Below, in pieces: positions 1 to 11,069 of a DNA stretch of 64,000 nt (positions are counted from its first letter, which is position 1; every line of letters starts with the position of its first letter). Both the position numbers and the translations under genes were made by a program. This DNA is from Pyricularia pennisetigena (taxonomy: Eukaryota; Ascomycota; Sordariomycetes; Magnaporthales; Pyriculariaceae): positions 3,906,953 through 3,970,952 of the forward strand of contig NC_043741.1 in assembly GCF_004337985.1 (NCBI RefSeq), given 5' to 3'. Below the pieces are notes generated by a model. The model saw only the letters and a list, made by a program, of their open reading frames with translations, was not told the origin of the DNA and made no database searches.

Positions 1-2
1 AA

Positions 3-737
3 CTTGAACCGAGAATCGGCTTTGCATGGACGACCCGCACGATAGCATTTATCCTCTTGGCATTATCGGCCATACCTCTGGCATGTATGCATACGCGCCT
101 GCCGCCTAGCGAGGGGTCTCGAAGGAGGATCGTTGATCCCACGGCGCTGCGCGAGGCATCTTTCTTGAGCACAGTGTGCGGTTCATTCTTCGTATTCCTC
201 ACCCTTTACGTCCCGTTCTTTTACCTCCAGCTCTACGCAGAGACGCATGGGCTCGCAAGTCCCGACATTTCGCCTTACGTGGTGACCGTGCTCAATGCCG
301 GCAGCATTGTTGGGAGGGTCGTTCCAAACCACATTGCCGACCGCTTCGGGTCCGTCAACATGCTGCTGGTGTGCGGTGTAGCCACGCTGATAGTTCTGGT
401 GGCCTGGTTTGGAATCCAGAATTTCGCTGGGTTAATCGTCTTTGCCCTGCTGTACGGCGGCTTTTCTGGCGGTATAGTGAGTCTGATGCCTAGCGTCATT
501 ATATCGTTGACTCCAGACCCGGGGAGAGTTGGGGCGAGGCTAGGCATGAATTTCCTTACGTCGGGTGTGGCTTTGTTGATAGGAACGCCGGTCGCCGGGG
601 CCGTAGTCAATGGGTTCGGGCGTAGCCAGTGGTTGGGAGTAATTGGGTACTCGATAGCTGGAATGCTTGCCGGGGTTTCTCTCCATGCTACAGGCCGACT
701 TTTGCTCTGGCGAACCAAGGGACAGGTCAAGGTCTGA
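3..737 (+). CDS. MFS transporter, monocarboxylate-transporter-like (5' truncated by window edge)
   Basis: The frame is open from the first bases of the window and ends at a TGA at 735-737, so this is the C-terminal part (about 244 residues) of a longer gene. The protein has about six hydrophobic segments. A polar loop precedes a sequence containing SPYVVTVLNAGSIVGR and then IADRFG, the arrangement seen in the second half of fungal monocarboxylate permease-like (MCT/Mch) MFS proteins. The family moves small carboxylates or related solutes across membranes by proton coupling; the substrate here cannot be read. The tail is short and basic (about 20 residues). No intron is visible in this part. 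The identification rests on the fold pattern and the tandem small-residue helices, so family membership is fairly sure and the substrate unknown. Confidence 0.8.
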   Translation, partial: LEPRIGFAWTTRTIAFILLALSAIPLACMHTRLPPSEGSRRRIVDPTALREASFLSTVCGSFFVFLTLYVPFFYLQLYAETHGLASPDISPYVVTVLNAGSIVGRVVPNHIADRFGSVNMLLVCGVATLIVLVAWFGIQNFAGLIVFALLYGGFSGGIVSLMPSVIISLTPDPGRVGARLGMNFLTSGVALLIGTPVAGAVVNGFGRSQWLGVIGYSIAGMLAGVSLHATGRLLLWRTKGQVKV

Positions 738-2584
738 TTGTGGACGCGGCTGTTGGTGACCTACCATTTGTTCTTCTTCTTCTAAAAGAAAACCCCCTTG
801 ATAGACGTCAACATTTTCTTCTGATAGCATTTTCCGCACAGACCCCCTCTCTTCTCTACGGTCTTTATGCGCGTGTTCCAGAGTGACATCGTGAAGCTGC
901 GCCGCGCCCGCATGCGCTCAATAAGCCGCGTCAACAGTCGGTGAATCCTGGCGATCTGTGATTGATCGCTGGTTATGGCGCCATTCCCGATTGAGTCGTG
1001 CCAGAAGCGCATGGCGGATGAAAACATGTACCAACGCTCTAGATTCATCACAGGATCCAGCCATTGTCGTCTATTCGATTCATGTTGACGGGAACCTCTG
1101 GGAATTGCCAAGGTTAGATATGGAACATAGTGGGGTGCTGTGGATGTTTGCGCTCCCCGCACATGCGCTGAGTAACATAACATAAACGTGCTCCGTTCAA
1201 AAAAAAAAAAAAAGAAACATAAATCTCCATCAAGCTGGGAGCCCACCTGCATTGACTGCCTTGTTGCTGGTCAACCGGCCCAAAAGTTCCGGGCTATTCT
1301 TGTTGTCACCATAATTTAGCAATTTAACGAAATATGATGTACATCCTAAGTAGTTGGTAGGTTACGCCATGCTTTGGTAACTTACTTTGGTATATGCAAG
1401 AAGCGATTGGTGGGAGGACTGGATCATTTGTCAGCTCGACAAATGCTCAAAAAAAAAAAAAAAAAAAAAAGAACATGGGCCGGCGCCCTGTGATGGCTTG
1501 ATGTTTAGGCTTTCGCCGGATTTTTGAATTGTCAGACCTTATTAAGCATTACCTACTCAGTAGGCTATCAAGCTAGGTAGGCAACTTAGGCGCTTCACCC
1601 GCGTGGCGGTCGCGGGGCGCCTCGATAGTGGGTTTTGGTGGGCTGAATTGTTGTTGTTGGAACTACCATCCATGCAATTACGGTACTACGCACGCGTTCT
1701 GGAAGAAGCTATGCAGCAACCAATCCCCCATATGCCCCGCGCTTTCAGCGTCTCTGGCCGGCCTTTATCATCAAAGTATTCGGTGCCCTGGAGTTTAGTT
1801 TGGTTTACAAAAGTCAATGGCAGTGGAATATTCCATTGCCCCTGACTTTCAACATCAAAGATTGTTTCAGAGACAATAGCAATGATAACCATAAATCATG
1901 AACCTAAGGGGAAGCAGTGTGGTCATAGAAACTCACTTGATGGATTCCGATTGGTCAGGAACAAGGATCAATCGCCTTGGAGGGACGTCGTCACGGTAGT
2001 AAGCCTGGATCGGGAAACGATACCCCACCATGACAACAAGCGTGCAGTTTATTAATGCTTACAATATACTGCCGTACAGCTGCAGACTGGAGACAGGCGG
2101 AAGCTTGGTGCGGTAGCAGAAGAACCACCTACCTTATCCAGGACATCTGGAGGTAGGATACTGTACCTAGTTTACCCCGCAAGAGGACATATCTTAGGCA
2201 GGTACAGTTGGGTAGTCTAGGTAGGTTCTTGTCATTTAGTGGGAACTTGAAAGAGGAAAGGGGCTCGAACTTTTCCATCTCGTTCTAAACACGTCGGCAG
2301 ATCCCCTGTCTTGGCTTGCCAGTTTGTGCATTCCAAGTGGTTCCTGGCCCGTATCTTTGGCAGGTAGCCCGCTCCTATCTCTCGGTATAATGTAGAAGAA
2401 GAGGGGCATATAAATACCTACCTGCCGCTTGTTCACCGTCTCCCATCTTCTCAGACTTACCTTCCCTAGACCATATACCTGGATACCCTTATTTGAACTC
2501 ACTCTGCCCCAATCGAACCTAATCCGAACTCCCGTAAACCTTTTTGGATTTTTTCCCAGCCGAACCTAGAACACCATCTTCAAA
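738..2584. other. Intergenic region, no gene seen
   Basis: About 1.8 kb between the transporter stop and the flavodoxin-like gene. Short open frames here lack coding character. It holds A-runs at 1199-1213 and 1449-1470 and CTAGGTA-type motifs near 1570-1590 and 2210-2225. The last 150 bases before the next ATG are pyrimidine-rich and are probably promoter and 5' UTR. Confidence 0.6.
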
Positions 2585-3547
2585 ATGGCTCCCAAGATTG
2601 CCATCGTCTACGTGAGTTGAACAGAGGCCAGAGTCAAAACCTGTGATGTTGTCAGAAGACAGCATAACCCCCCCATCGCCGCCAATTGGACTTTGACTGA
2701 TTGATTACCCTTGTGTCCCATTCGACCAGTACTCGATGTACGGCCACATCAAGCAGCTGGCCGAAGCCGAGAAGGCTGGAATCGAGAAGGCCGGTGGCAC
2801 GGCCGACCTGTTCCAGTAAGGCCAACCTACCCTTTGATTTATCGTGTCTCACTTGAATGCGAGTTTTCATGCATTCTCTTAAGACATTTTTTTTCCATGC
2901 TAACGTGATTGCACAAAAGGATTGAGGAGACGCTCTCGCAGGACGTCCTCGCCAAGATGGGGGCTCCCGCAAAGCCCACCGACGTTACTGTCCTCAGCGA
3001 TGTAGGTCGAGCCAGCGTTCACCTTTGACGGCACATATTAGTATCAGGGTTGCTGACAGTAGCATGAAGCCTACGACTCTTGAGGGATACGATGGTTTCC
3101 TCTTTGGCATCCCCACTCGTTTCGGAAACTTCCCTGGGCAGTAAGTCAGGCCCAGTTTGATATACCGTGACTTTCTCGTGCGCTGACGCTTGCGACAGAT
3201 GGAAGGCCTTCCTCGACAAGATGGGCAAGCAGTGGGCTACGGGTGGGTTCTACGGCAAGTACGCCGGTATCTTCATCTCTACCGCCTCGCAGGGTGGCGG
3301 TCAGGAGTCAACGGCTATCGCTGCCATGTCGACCTTTGCCCACCACGGCATCATCTACGTCCCCCTGGGATACACCAAGTGCTTTGGCATCCAGACCGAC
3401 CTGAGTGAGGCTCGCGGAGGATCCCCGTGGGGAGCCGGCACTTTTGCTGGTGGCGACGGATCAAGGCAGCCTTCCGAGAAGGAGCTCGAGCTCGCCAGGA
3501 TCCAGGGCGAGGAGTTCTATAACCACGTGTCCAAGGCTACCAACTGA
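2585..3547 (+). CDS. NAD(P)H:quinone oxidoreductase, WrbA/Pst2 type (flavodoxin-like)
   Basis: Coding exons 2585-2611, 2730-2815, 2920-3001, 3070-3140 and 3199-3547 give 204 residues, the usual length for this family (minor allergen Alt a 7, yeast Pst2/Ycp4). The N-terminus MAPKIAIVYYSMYGH is the flavodoxin FMN phosphate-binding strand-loop. Family blocks GIPTRFGNFP, AMSTFAHHGIIYVPLGY and GGSPWGAGTFAGGDGSRQP follow. Enzymes of this family use FMN and NAD(P)H for two-electron quinone reduction and protect membranes from oxidants; yeast and Candida members are found at the plasma membrane (recalled). Intron 3 has three possible acceptors, and only the AAG at 3069 keeps the frame. Oddity: the TGA at 3545-3547 is followed in frame by 64 open codons ending in a CaaX-like box (separate entry). 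Identification is very sure; the C-terminus is open to question. Confidence 0.95.
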
Positions 3548-3742
3548 CTGCATGGCAGCAAATCGGAGGCCGGGGCAACCGCAGAGAAGGCAGAGCCAGC
3601 AAAGGCGGAGCCGAGGGCGGAAGGCCAGGATGGGCCTGGCAACGCAGCGAACGGTTCTGGTGATAACGTCCCTGCAAAGAAAGACTCAGGGAAAGAGGAT
3701 GGTGGTCCTTGCGGGCTGCCCAGCAAATGTAATATCCTGTAG
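3548..3742 (+). other. In-frame C-terminal extension of the quinone reductase ending in a CaaX box (readthrough or alternative splicing)
   Basis: Directly after the TGA of the flavodoxin-like gene the same frame stays open for 64 codons, to a TAG at 3740-3742. The encoded stretch is rich in Lys, Glu, Ala, Gly and Pro, like a disordered linker. It ends GGPCGLPSKCNIL, so the last four residues (Cys-Asn-Ile-Leu) fit a CaaX prenylation motif with Leu favouring geranylgeranylation, and a second Cys six residues upstream could be acylated. Two routes could produce it. One is readthrough of UGA followed by CUG. The other is splicing of a 45-nt intron, 3514-3558, with GTTCTA donor, CTGAC branch-like site and GGCAG acceptor, which joins in the same frame. 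Which route is used, if either, is inference. Confidence 0.5.
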
Positions 3743-6667
3743 CCTGCTGTCTTGCGATGCATTAAGAGATAGTAATGACAAACATGGAAAGTGAAACTGT
3801 GCTCAAAGAGCATGGCTCTGGTGCAAGAATCGTCTGTTTTTTGTATGCTTGGACTTTCGAAACGCCATGCTAGATTTGGCAGCAGAGTGGCATACAAAAA
3901 CGCACACCTGCAATGACGCCACGCAATGTCGTCAACTTGATCTTATGGATTGGATTCCCATTAGAGAGCCAAGCCATTGTCCTGCAGGTTTATACAGGCG
4001 TGTCGCATTGAAATGGAGAGACAGAAAAAAGTTCAGACTACTACTACTGGAGATGTTGCGTTCCATCCAAAGTGGTTACACACTGGAGACTTGAGTTTGC
4101 GTGCATCGAAACGACGGTGCGCGCGCAAACCCGTTGCCACGACAGCGGATTCAATAACAAGGCGCTAGCCAACTATTTTGCCCGGTTGAGTATAGTTGAG
4201 CGTGGCATGCCAAAACGCCGAGAGCAGTGCCTTGCCCTAGAACCATGATACTTGCAGCAGGCAGGCAAGGATAGACTGAACGCTTTTTAGTTGCGAGCAC
4301 GTGCAGGAATGAACCGGTTTGAATGGGCTGTCAAAAGTGTTGCAATGCTCTTCATGCGTGGAATAAAAAAAATGAGACGAAGGCAAAATCACAGACGAAA
4401 AAAAAAAAAAAAAAAAAAAAAAGAAAGACGAAAGAAGACAAACAAGAGAAGAAAAATGTAGAAGCCCCTGCATTCGTCCGAACGATGTGTGCTAATATTG
4501 TCAGCAGATTAAAAAAATGCTCCTTCGTACTTGGTTCAAGGCTTTACCTACCCCTGTCGTTGAAGACAGAAAATACCGTAAACACAAGACATGGGATCAT
4601 CCTGCAGAAAATAGAACGCACACTGTCCGAGTTGTTGCGGGGAGGGCTGGTATAAAAATGGGGGCCCAAGATGCACAGTACGGTAACGTAGGTCCCATGT
4701 AGTTAGTGCCAACACAAGAGACTACCTACATTCATGAATTGTTTTACGCGTACCTTACTACTACTGTAGAAGGCGTTACTCCCCGCCATCAAAGTGGATA
4801 GCTTTTTTCTATGTCTAACCATGGTTCTTCTCTGTTGGAGATGACACGCGCGCCAGATCAGGCCTAGGCCGAACAGCGAGACATGCGCGGGCGGACAAGG
4901 TAGAATTGTAAAAAAAAAAAAAAAAAAAAAAAAAACCTCGTGAGAACTCGAGGAGGCGAGTGACGTACTAGAGAAGCATCTGATTGCGAAATTTTCAAGC
5001 GATCCCCAGCTTGGGCAAAAAGTAACAATGCGAGGTTTCCGGTACTAATTAGGGAGCCAACCATCACCACGAGGCAGCAATTGATCGAAACGGGAAAGCA
5101 ACCGGGAATAGGGGTTTCGGGTAGTTTTTAGCAACACATTGCATGATGATCAGGCATTGCTGTGATTCAAAAACCGCCGTGACCTTTTGAATCAATAATA
5201 AAAAGTACAGTAGTTGATCACGTTCGTTGTACAGTACTACCACACTGTAGCTACGGTAGACCACGTCGTTGGATAAACAACTTGCTGGGGCCCAAGTTCC
5301 GGTTGGTGACGGTGGCCAGACCCGGCCAGTCGAACGGCCCGCCTTGTCAACAAGGTCTGCGGGCTTGGGATCGCTGCACCGGAGAGGAGCAAGCGAGAGC
5401 AAACGTCATCTTACACAATAGCTTCGATCATCAGTTTGTGTTGTTTTTATGTCAGTTCTTAGTGTATGGACGCCAGTGATTGTACCATCCCCATTCGATA
5501 GGAGAAATAACATCCATACAACCGAAATTATCCTTTTTTTTTTTTTTTTTTTTTTTNNNNNNNTTTTTGGCCCGCTTGCTTCTTGTAATTTCGAAGAACC
5601 CCTCGCAGCGGCAGAGGAACTTTTGCATTTCTTTGCCAACAAACACAAGTCAAAGCCAAGAAAAGCAGAAAAGAAACAAAAAATAGACACCCACGAACAA
5701 AAAAAAAAAAGGTCAAAGTCAAAGAGACAAGGGTCTCAGACGATGATGAGCTGATGGGTCTGATCTGCCCAATTATTTCCGCCAACAGAAGCACGGGAGT
5801 CCATTGCTAGGAACCTTGTACAGTACGTGACTAAGTTTTCCTCATACAACCAAAAACAGCAAAAAGAAAAACCAAATAGTACCCGTTTTGATACTACTGT
5901 ACCCTGACTGTACCTGAGTGTACCGTATCAGTCGCTCGTAATACTGTAACTCGTTGCCTCAACCTCACCTGTGCTAACCACCAAGCCTCACTCATATCCA
6001 CCAACCCACCTGGAATCCCGCCCAGCTGCACTGCCCAGCTACCGCCAAGACCCACTTGGCTGGCCTCACCATCCCGGCAGACGACGCCGTTTGCAAGCCC
6101 ACATGCCGCCTTGCTGTCTACGTAACTTGAACAGGTCTGGCCTGGCACAGTACGGTATTCCAACAAACAGTCCAGCCTGCAGAGGAAAAAAACAACAAAA
6201 CAATCTGGGCTCGATCGGAAGTACGCGTACCGTGCAGTGCCTAGGCTAGACTGCCACGAAACATACAGGCTCAGCTTGCTCGCTCCCACCCTCGCTGGTT
6301 TACCCCCCCTCATATCCCCAGAAGCGTAGGTTTTGGTGTCCCCGCCAGCCGCGAAACCGAGACCTCCGAACCAAGCGCGCAAGCAAGGTAGGTACATACA
6401 TACATGCTTTTCGTAAACCAGGGAAGCTAGTCAACCGGTCCGGCCTGGTTTCCCAGCGCCAGAGAAAAAGCAGACCGGGGGCCAAGCCGAGAAAAAAAAG
6501 TCTCGCCCTCACGACCGTGCCCACGATCATCCACGCACTATACGGCCTGCTCGTCGCTCCTGAAAGAGCTCTACCTACCTCACCTTGTCTCGTGGTGTTG
6601 CTCGTTGGATCCCAGTCTGGTCTCCCGATACACCAGACCAAGACAGCCAACGGCCCGCGTCGTCAAG
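3743..6667. other. Long intergenic region with homopolymers and an assembly gap
   Basis: No convincing gene in 2.9 kb. It contains A-runs at 4398-4422 and 4910-4935, a T-run interrupted by Ns at 5534-5568, and palindromic GTACAGTAC at 5229-5237 and 5818-5826. From about 5900 to 6667 the sequence becomes C-rich and pyrimidine-rich with TACCTACC-type motifs, as expected for the promoter and 5' UTR of the next gene. Confidence 0.6.
5534..5568. repeat. Poly(T) tract containing a 7-base N gap
   Basis: T runs from 5534 to 5556, then Ns at 5557-5563, then T to 5568. The assembler could not size the homopolymer, so its true length is unknown. Confidence 0.95.
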
Positions 6668-9600
6668 ATGGCTTCTAGTAAGTCCTCCAAAGAGAGGCGT
6701 CTTTCAGTCATGAGCTTCTTTTCAAATCGTTCCAACCGTCTTTCTGCACCTTCTTTGCCCGCTTCCCCCCTATCCCCCGGCGACCCTTGCAACAGTGAAG
6801 ACAAGGAGAACAAGGAGCCGTTGCCGCAGCCGTCGCAGCCCCGAGATCACCAGCGCCAGATGCTGCAGGTGCAGCAGGTGCAGCAGGTGCAACAACAGCA
6901 GCATCAAACTCAGCAGCAGCACCGGCAGCAGCACCGGCATCAGCATCAGCATCAGCATCAACACCACCAGCACCAGCAGCCGCAGCACCAGCAGCCGCCG
7001 CAACAACCACCAAGACCCCGGTTGCGCCCACGGCCCGTGTCGTCCGTGTTCCTTGTCCCGCGGGATGGGGAATTCGACGGCAGCGTCAGTCCTAAGTCGT
7101 TTGGTCGCACAGATACGAGCCTGAGCGTACCACAGGGGCGGCCCCGGCTGCAGGAGCTGCAGCAAAAGGATGAATACGATGCGCTGCAGGAGCACATTAG
7201 GCGGTCGCACCAGCGTGCCTCTACCCAGCCAGTGCTTGGAGAGACTGCGAGCACGCTGACCGACAGCAGCGGCAGCATCAGCAGCACCACCACCGCCGCC
7301 AGTTCCCCCCCGGTGGCGGACAAGCAGCGGAATTTCAAACGCTTGTCCCTAACTGCCTGGCCCCCCAAACAGGCGTCACCTACACTAAAATCCTTCTTCT
7401 CGACACGCAAGACTAAATCGCCAGCTACAGAGTTGCCTCCTCCAGATCGAACGGCACCCCCGGTACCCTCCGATCGAGGTCCTCACACCTCTCGACTGTC
7501 GATAAGCCGGAAGCCTGTTCCCTCTCACCCCGGTGATGATCGCTCGGTTTCACCTGCCCACCGTAAATCCCAGTCTCACTCGGAAGCACCCGCCGCCGCC
7601 GGCCATCTCGACTTTTCTTCGCCAAAGCTCCCGCCTCCCCTTGCCCCGGCTCCGGATGCCGGCAACGCCATCCCACCCCACCAAAATACAGACGCAGAGC
7701 GCAAGCATCCCGACGCTCGCATGATGCGCAACTTTAGTCACAAGGCCGCCAAATCGTCAGACCCGCCGCCGCCACCACCACCCAAAGATAACTCTTTGGC
7801 CGGCGGTATGACGCAACCGCCGTCTGATTCCCCTCCCGGCTCAGACATTAGTGCACCGCGTCAACGGCAGACCGAATCGGAAGCACGGGGGAAGCAGCAG
7901 AAGAGGCTACAACCCCGCCCCCGTCAGGTATCTCCTTCGCCCGAACCGCATCGCGGGAGGAGGAGTGTTTCGGCACATCCGTCTCCAGGGTCCAAGATCG
8001 TCAAGGCAAGGACTGAGGGCCCGCAAAGCATACAGGCCTCCGCGCCAGCGACATCCAGGCCTCACTCGGCAAATTCTAGGGCTCAATCGGCACATTCCAG
8101 CGAGAGAAAGCCCGCATCTGGGCGCAGTCCTAGTCGCGGAAGGCTCCGAAAAAGCTGGCTTTCCGGTGGTCGTGGTAAGGAGGCCTCCGACAATGGACCT
8201 GCAGCCCAAGGTTCGAACAGCGCGGCTTGGATCCTCGGCCCTGAAGGCAAGGCTGAGTATGGGACCAGCTATCTGTCAAATGGTGAAAAGGTGATGAAAC
8301 TCCTACTCGGTGCCCATCCGAACCGCGTTTTGCTTATTTCTACGATCGTCCCATCTTTTTTTTTTCCCTTTCTCAAACGGCTACTAACGCAAAACGGTAT
8401 AGGTACCGGAGCTATGGAATGAGTCGGGTGATGTCATGGTGTTCCTGCTCCCCAGGGACAGTGGTGCAGGACCTAGCTTCAGACTTCCTGGTGGAATTTT
8501 CACAGACTCGAGCGTGTTCGATGACCTGCTGCGAGCGGAGATGACCTCGTCGCCTGCCGGCAACCGAGACCGGATTAACAGCTTCAGTGGACGGGATAGT
8601 CTGACTGCCGAAGATGCTCGGCGCAATGTGCAAACGACGCCCAGTCCGCCCCCCGGTGGCGACGGCACTGGAGTATTGCGACTTTTCCTCACCGAGACGC
8701 CAACTTGGCCCAGGCCGGCCCAGGGCCCGCCGCCGCTTGAGCGTCTGATCGACATTCGAAATCTCTTTGCCTTCCTGACAGGCCAACCGCTGGTGGCAAC
8801 CTTGGAAAACCCCTCGCTCTTCCACGTGCTGATGCGCATCGCAGGTTTGCTTCGCGAGTATGGGTTTTCCAGCCCGGACGGTATGTCCTTTGGCAGGGAC
8901 GTGGACCTAAGCATGTCGTTTTACACGGATCAGTTTGGGCTTGCAGACGTGAAGCACAGTCCGGAAAAGACGGTTCAGAGCCTCATGATTGGCGAGCAGT
9001 TGCGATTCTGGGAGCTCTACAATGAGGCCTTTGTGCACGCTGTCGGCAAGTGGGAGGCCATCACGGAACTTAGATCGCCCATTTTTACTCAGCTCACGCG
9101 GACAACCAGGGATCGTCTTGGTAAGTCTTGGCGTTTATTTATTTGACATGACGTTCTCCAAAGGGCCTTCGAGAAAATGCTGACCACGGATTCTGCAGAG
9201 CGCTCACACTTCGACCTGGAAAGTCGCAGGCATAACTTCTGCACTCGGCTGGACGACATGGCCTTCCCTGGTATTTTCGCTGGCATTGCCAACTCCACAT
9301 CGAACCCTGATTTCAGGCACGTTCGGTTCAAGAATTGGAAAAACAGCTTCATCAGCATGCGCAGTTTCGTTCTCAAGTACTACAAGAACCAGTTTGGAAG
9401 CTGGCCGCCCAAGGCTCGCAGCAAGAAGAACCCCTTTACCGAGAGTGGCTTGAACCGTCAGGTGCTCAAGACTCTTTACTCGGATCTCTGTGCGCTCTAC
9501 GACCTCCTGGTTGACCGCGAGCAGATGACGACGCGTATGTTCAACCAGGCAACGCACGATGAGCCTGTCGACCCAGCACATGCCGAGATTGTGGCGCTTC

Positions 9601-11069
9601 GCAAACTATTGGAGGAATATGTAGGCTTCTTACCTTGTCACGGTTTGCACAAGTCACAGACGAAAGTATCAAACTGACGCAGCCACTTTTCTCCAAATGC
9701 AGGACAACTCGTCGCCACCCGTTCTACCACCTATACCATTTGATGTTCCCAAGGTAAGCCATGCAGCGGCAGGGCTCTCCTTCCCTCCTCCTCTTCCGGT
9801 ATATGAATCTAGGAAGCCGCGACAGAACACTAACTTAACTTGCCATCAAGATGCCGACCATGAAGACAATCTTGGAGACGTACGATCAGCTTTCGGCAAA
9901 AGAGCAGGCCGCTGTCGACAGGCGCGTCAAGAGCCACGAGCTTATACTGGTCATGCGGCGATCGTATAACTTCGATACTGACAGCCTGCGCCACTCCTTC
10001 CTTGATGCCTTCAAGCAGTACGACTTGGCCGAGGCCAAGGGCAAGAACTCATCCGAGCTCTCGGACTTCAGGTTTGGCTGCTGGATTTTCCTCTACGTCG
10101 TCATCCAAGCACTTCCCATGCTTGCAGTGGACGCCCCAGGGGTACGCTTCACTGAGGGTGTAGAGTACTTCCTGTGTATGCCACCCAAGGGTGATCCGCC
10201 ATGGATGGAGGACGGTGCCAGTGTTCGCAAGGTCAGTTAATATTTGAGCAGCTGATTGGCCAAAGCAAAGAGCTACTAACACTTCCTGGTTCTAGATGTG
10301 GTTCAAACTTGTGGACCAGGACAAGCAGGTCGAGTTGTCGGCGGATGCTGTACTGTTCTCGGTCGAGGCGACATACGATCGATCTCACTGCTGGCAGGCC
10401 GCCAAGAGGTGGGCCGAGGCTGCAGCGGCCATGGACGATGCCGAAGGGCCGGGCCAAGGATCTTTGGATCAGTCGCAGCAGATGATGCCCCCTCTGATGT
10501 CGCCGCTCGAGCCGCCTCGTCCCGGCTTCTCGGGCATGGACGCCGACGGGTCCGGCTCGCCCACCATGGGCACAGGCACGCCCGGGTCAGCGTCTCCGAC
10601 CGCGAGCGGTATGGGCTCGCCCATGCTCCGACCTCGCCGGCAGTCTCCAGCCGGTGCGTCGACCCGCAACCGCGTGTCGGGCCACTGGCGGTCGAGCATT
10701 GCCTTTGGCCTCGAGCCCGTCGACATGGATCCGGCCGCTGGACCCCCAGGCGTAACCGGAAGCCCGTACAGCGGCAGCAATAGGTCGTTGCTCAACCTCA
10801 ACTCTCCCGCCCCAGCCGCCCCGGGAGAGATGGATTCACCGTCGGCCCCCTTTGCGCAATCGGCTCGTACACACATGGGCCGCAGCTACTCTGCCGGCAA
10901 CCTGCAGGTCGTGGGCAACAACGGCCCGCCGCCCAGTCATGCCAAGGATCACTCTCGGCATGGCAGCACTGCGGCCGGCGGCGATACGGGCATGTCTTTC
11001 GATGACATCCTCAAGGGTATGGAGGATACCAAGATCAAGAAGAAGAAGAGCTGGCTTCCTGGGACGTGA
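6668..11069 (+). CDS. Large conserved fungal protein with N-terminal polyQ/His tract (probably DUF8004 family)
   Basis: Exons 6668-8290, 8403-9120, 9199-9620, 9703-9753, 9851-10231 and 10296-11069 give about 1322 residues. The start ATG (CAAGATGG context) is the first in the open frame. Residues 1-540 are low complexity: Ser/Pro/Arg-rich, a Gln/His tract at about 66-118, and an eight-Pro run. A folded region of about 500 residues then begins near YGTSYLSNGEK and contains LERLIDIRNLFAFLTGQPL, FYTDQFGLADV and FRFGCWIFLYVVIQALPML. The C-terminal 230 residues are again Ser/Pro/Gly-rich and end with a Lys cluster. From memory the middle region resembles the fungus-specific DUF8004 family of unknown function; this was not checked. 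Intron 1 (112 nt) carries a T-run before its acceptor. No catalytic motif was recognised, and a cortical or signalling scaffold would be a guess. Confidence 0.85.
6868..7015 (+). repeat. CAG/CAC/CAT trinucleotide repeat coding Gln/His
   Basis: Imperfect CAG, CAA, CAC and CAT codons encode a Gln/His-rich tract followed by Gln/Pro. The codon mixture suggests repeat expansion followed by point changes. Such tracts usually differ in length between strains. Confidence 0.9.

Noticed and set aside
4377..4386. GAAGGCAAAA, a proteasome-type motif known from other ascomycetes
   Set aside because: It is not near a proteasome gene here and is expected by chance in 64 kb at this level.
5449..5794. Open frames spanning the N gap
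   Set aside because: Built on an unsized T run and Ns, with no coding evidence.
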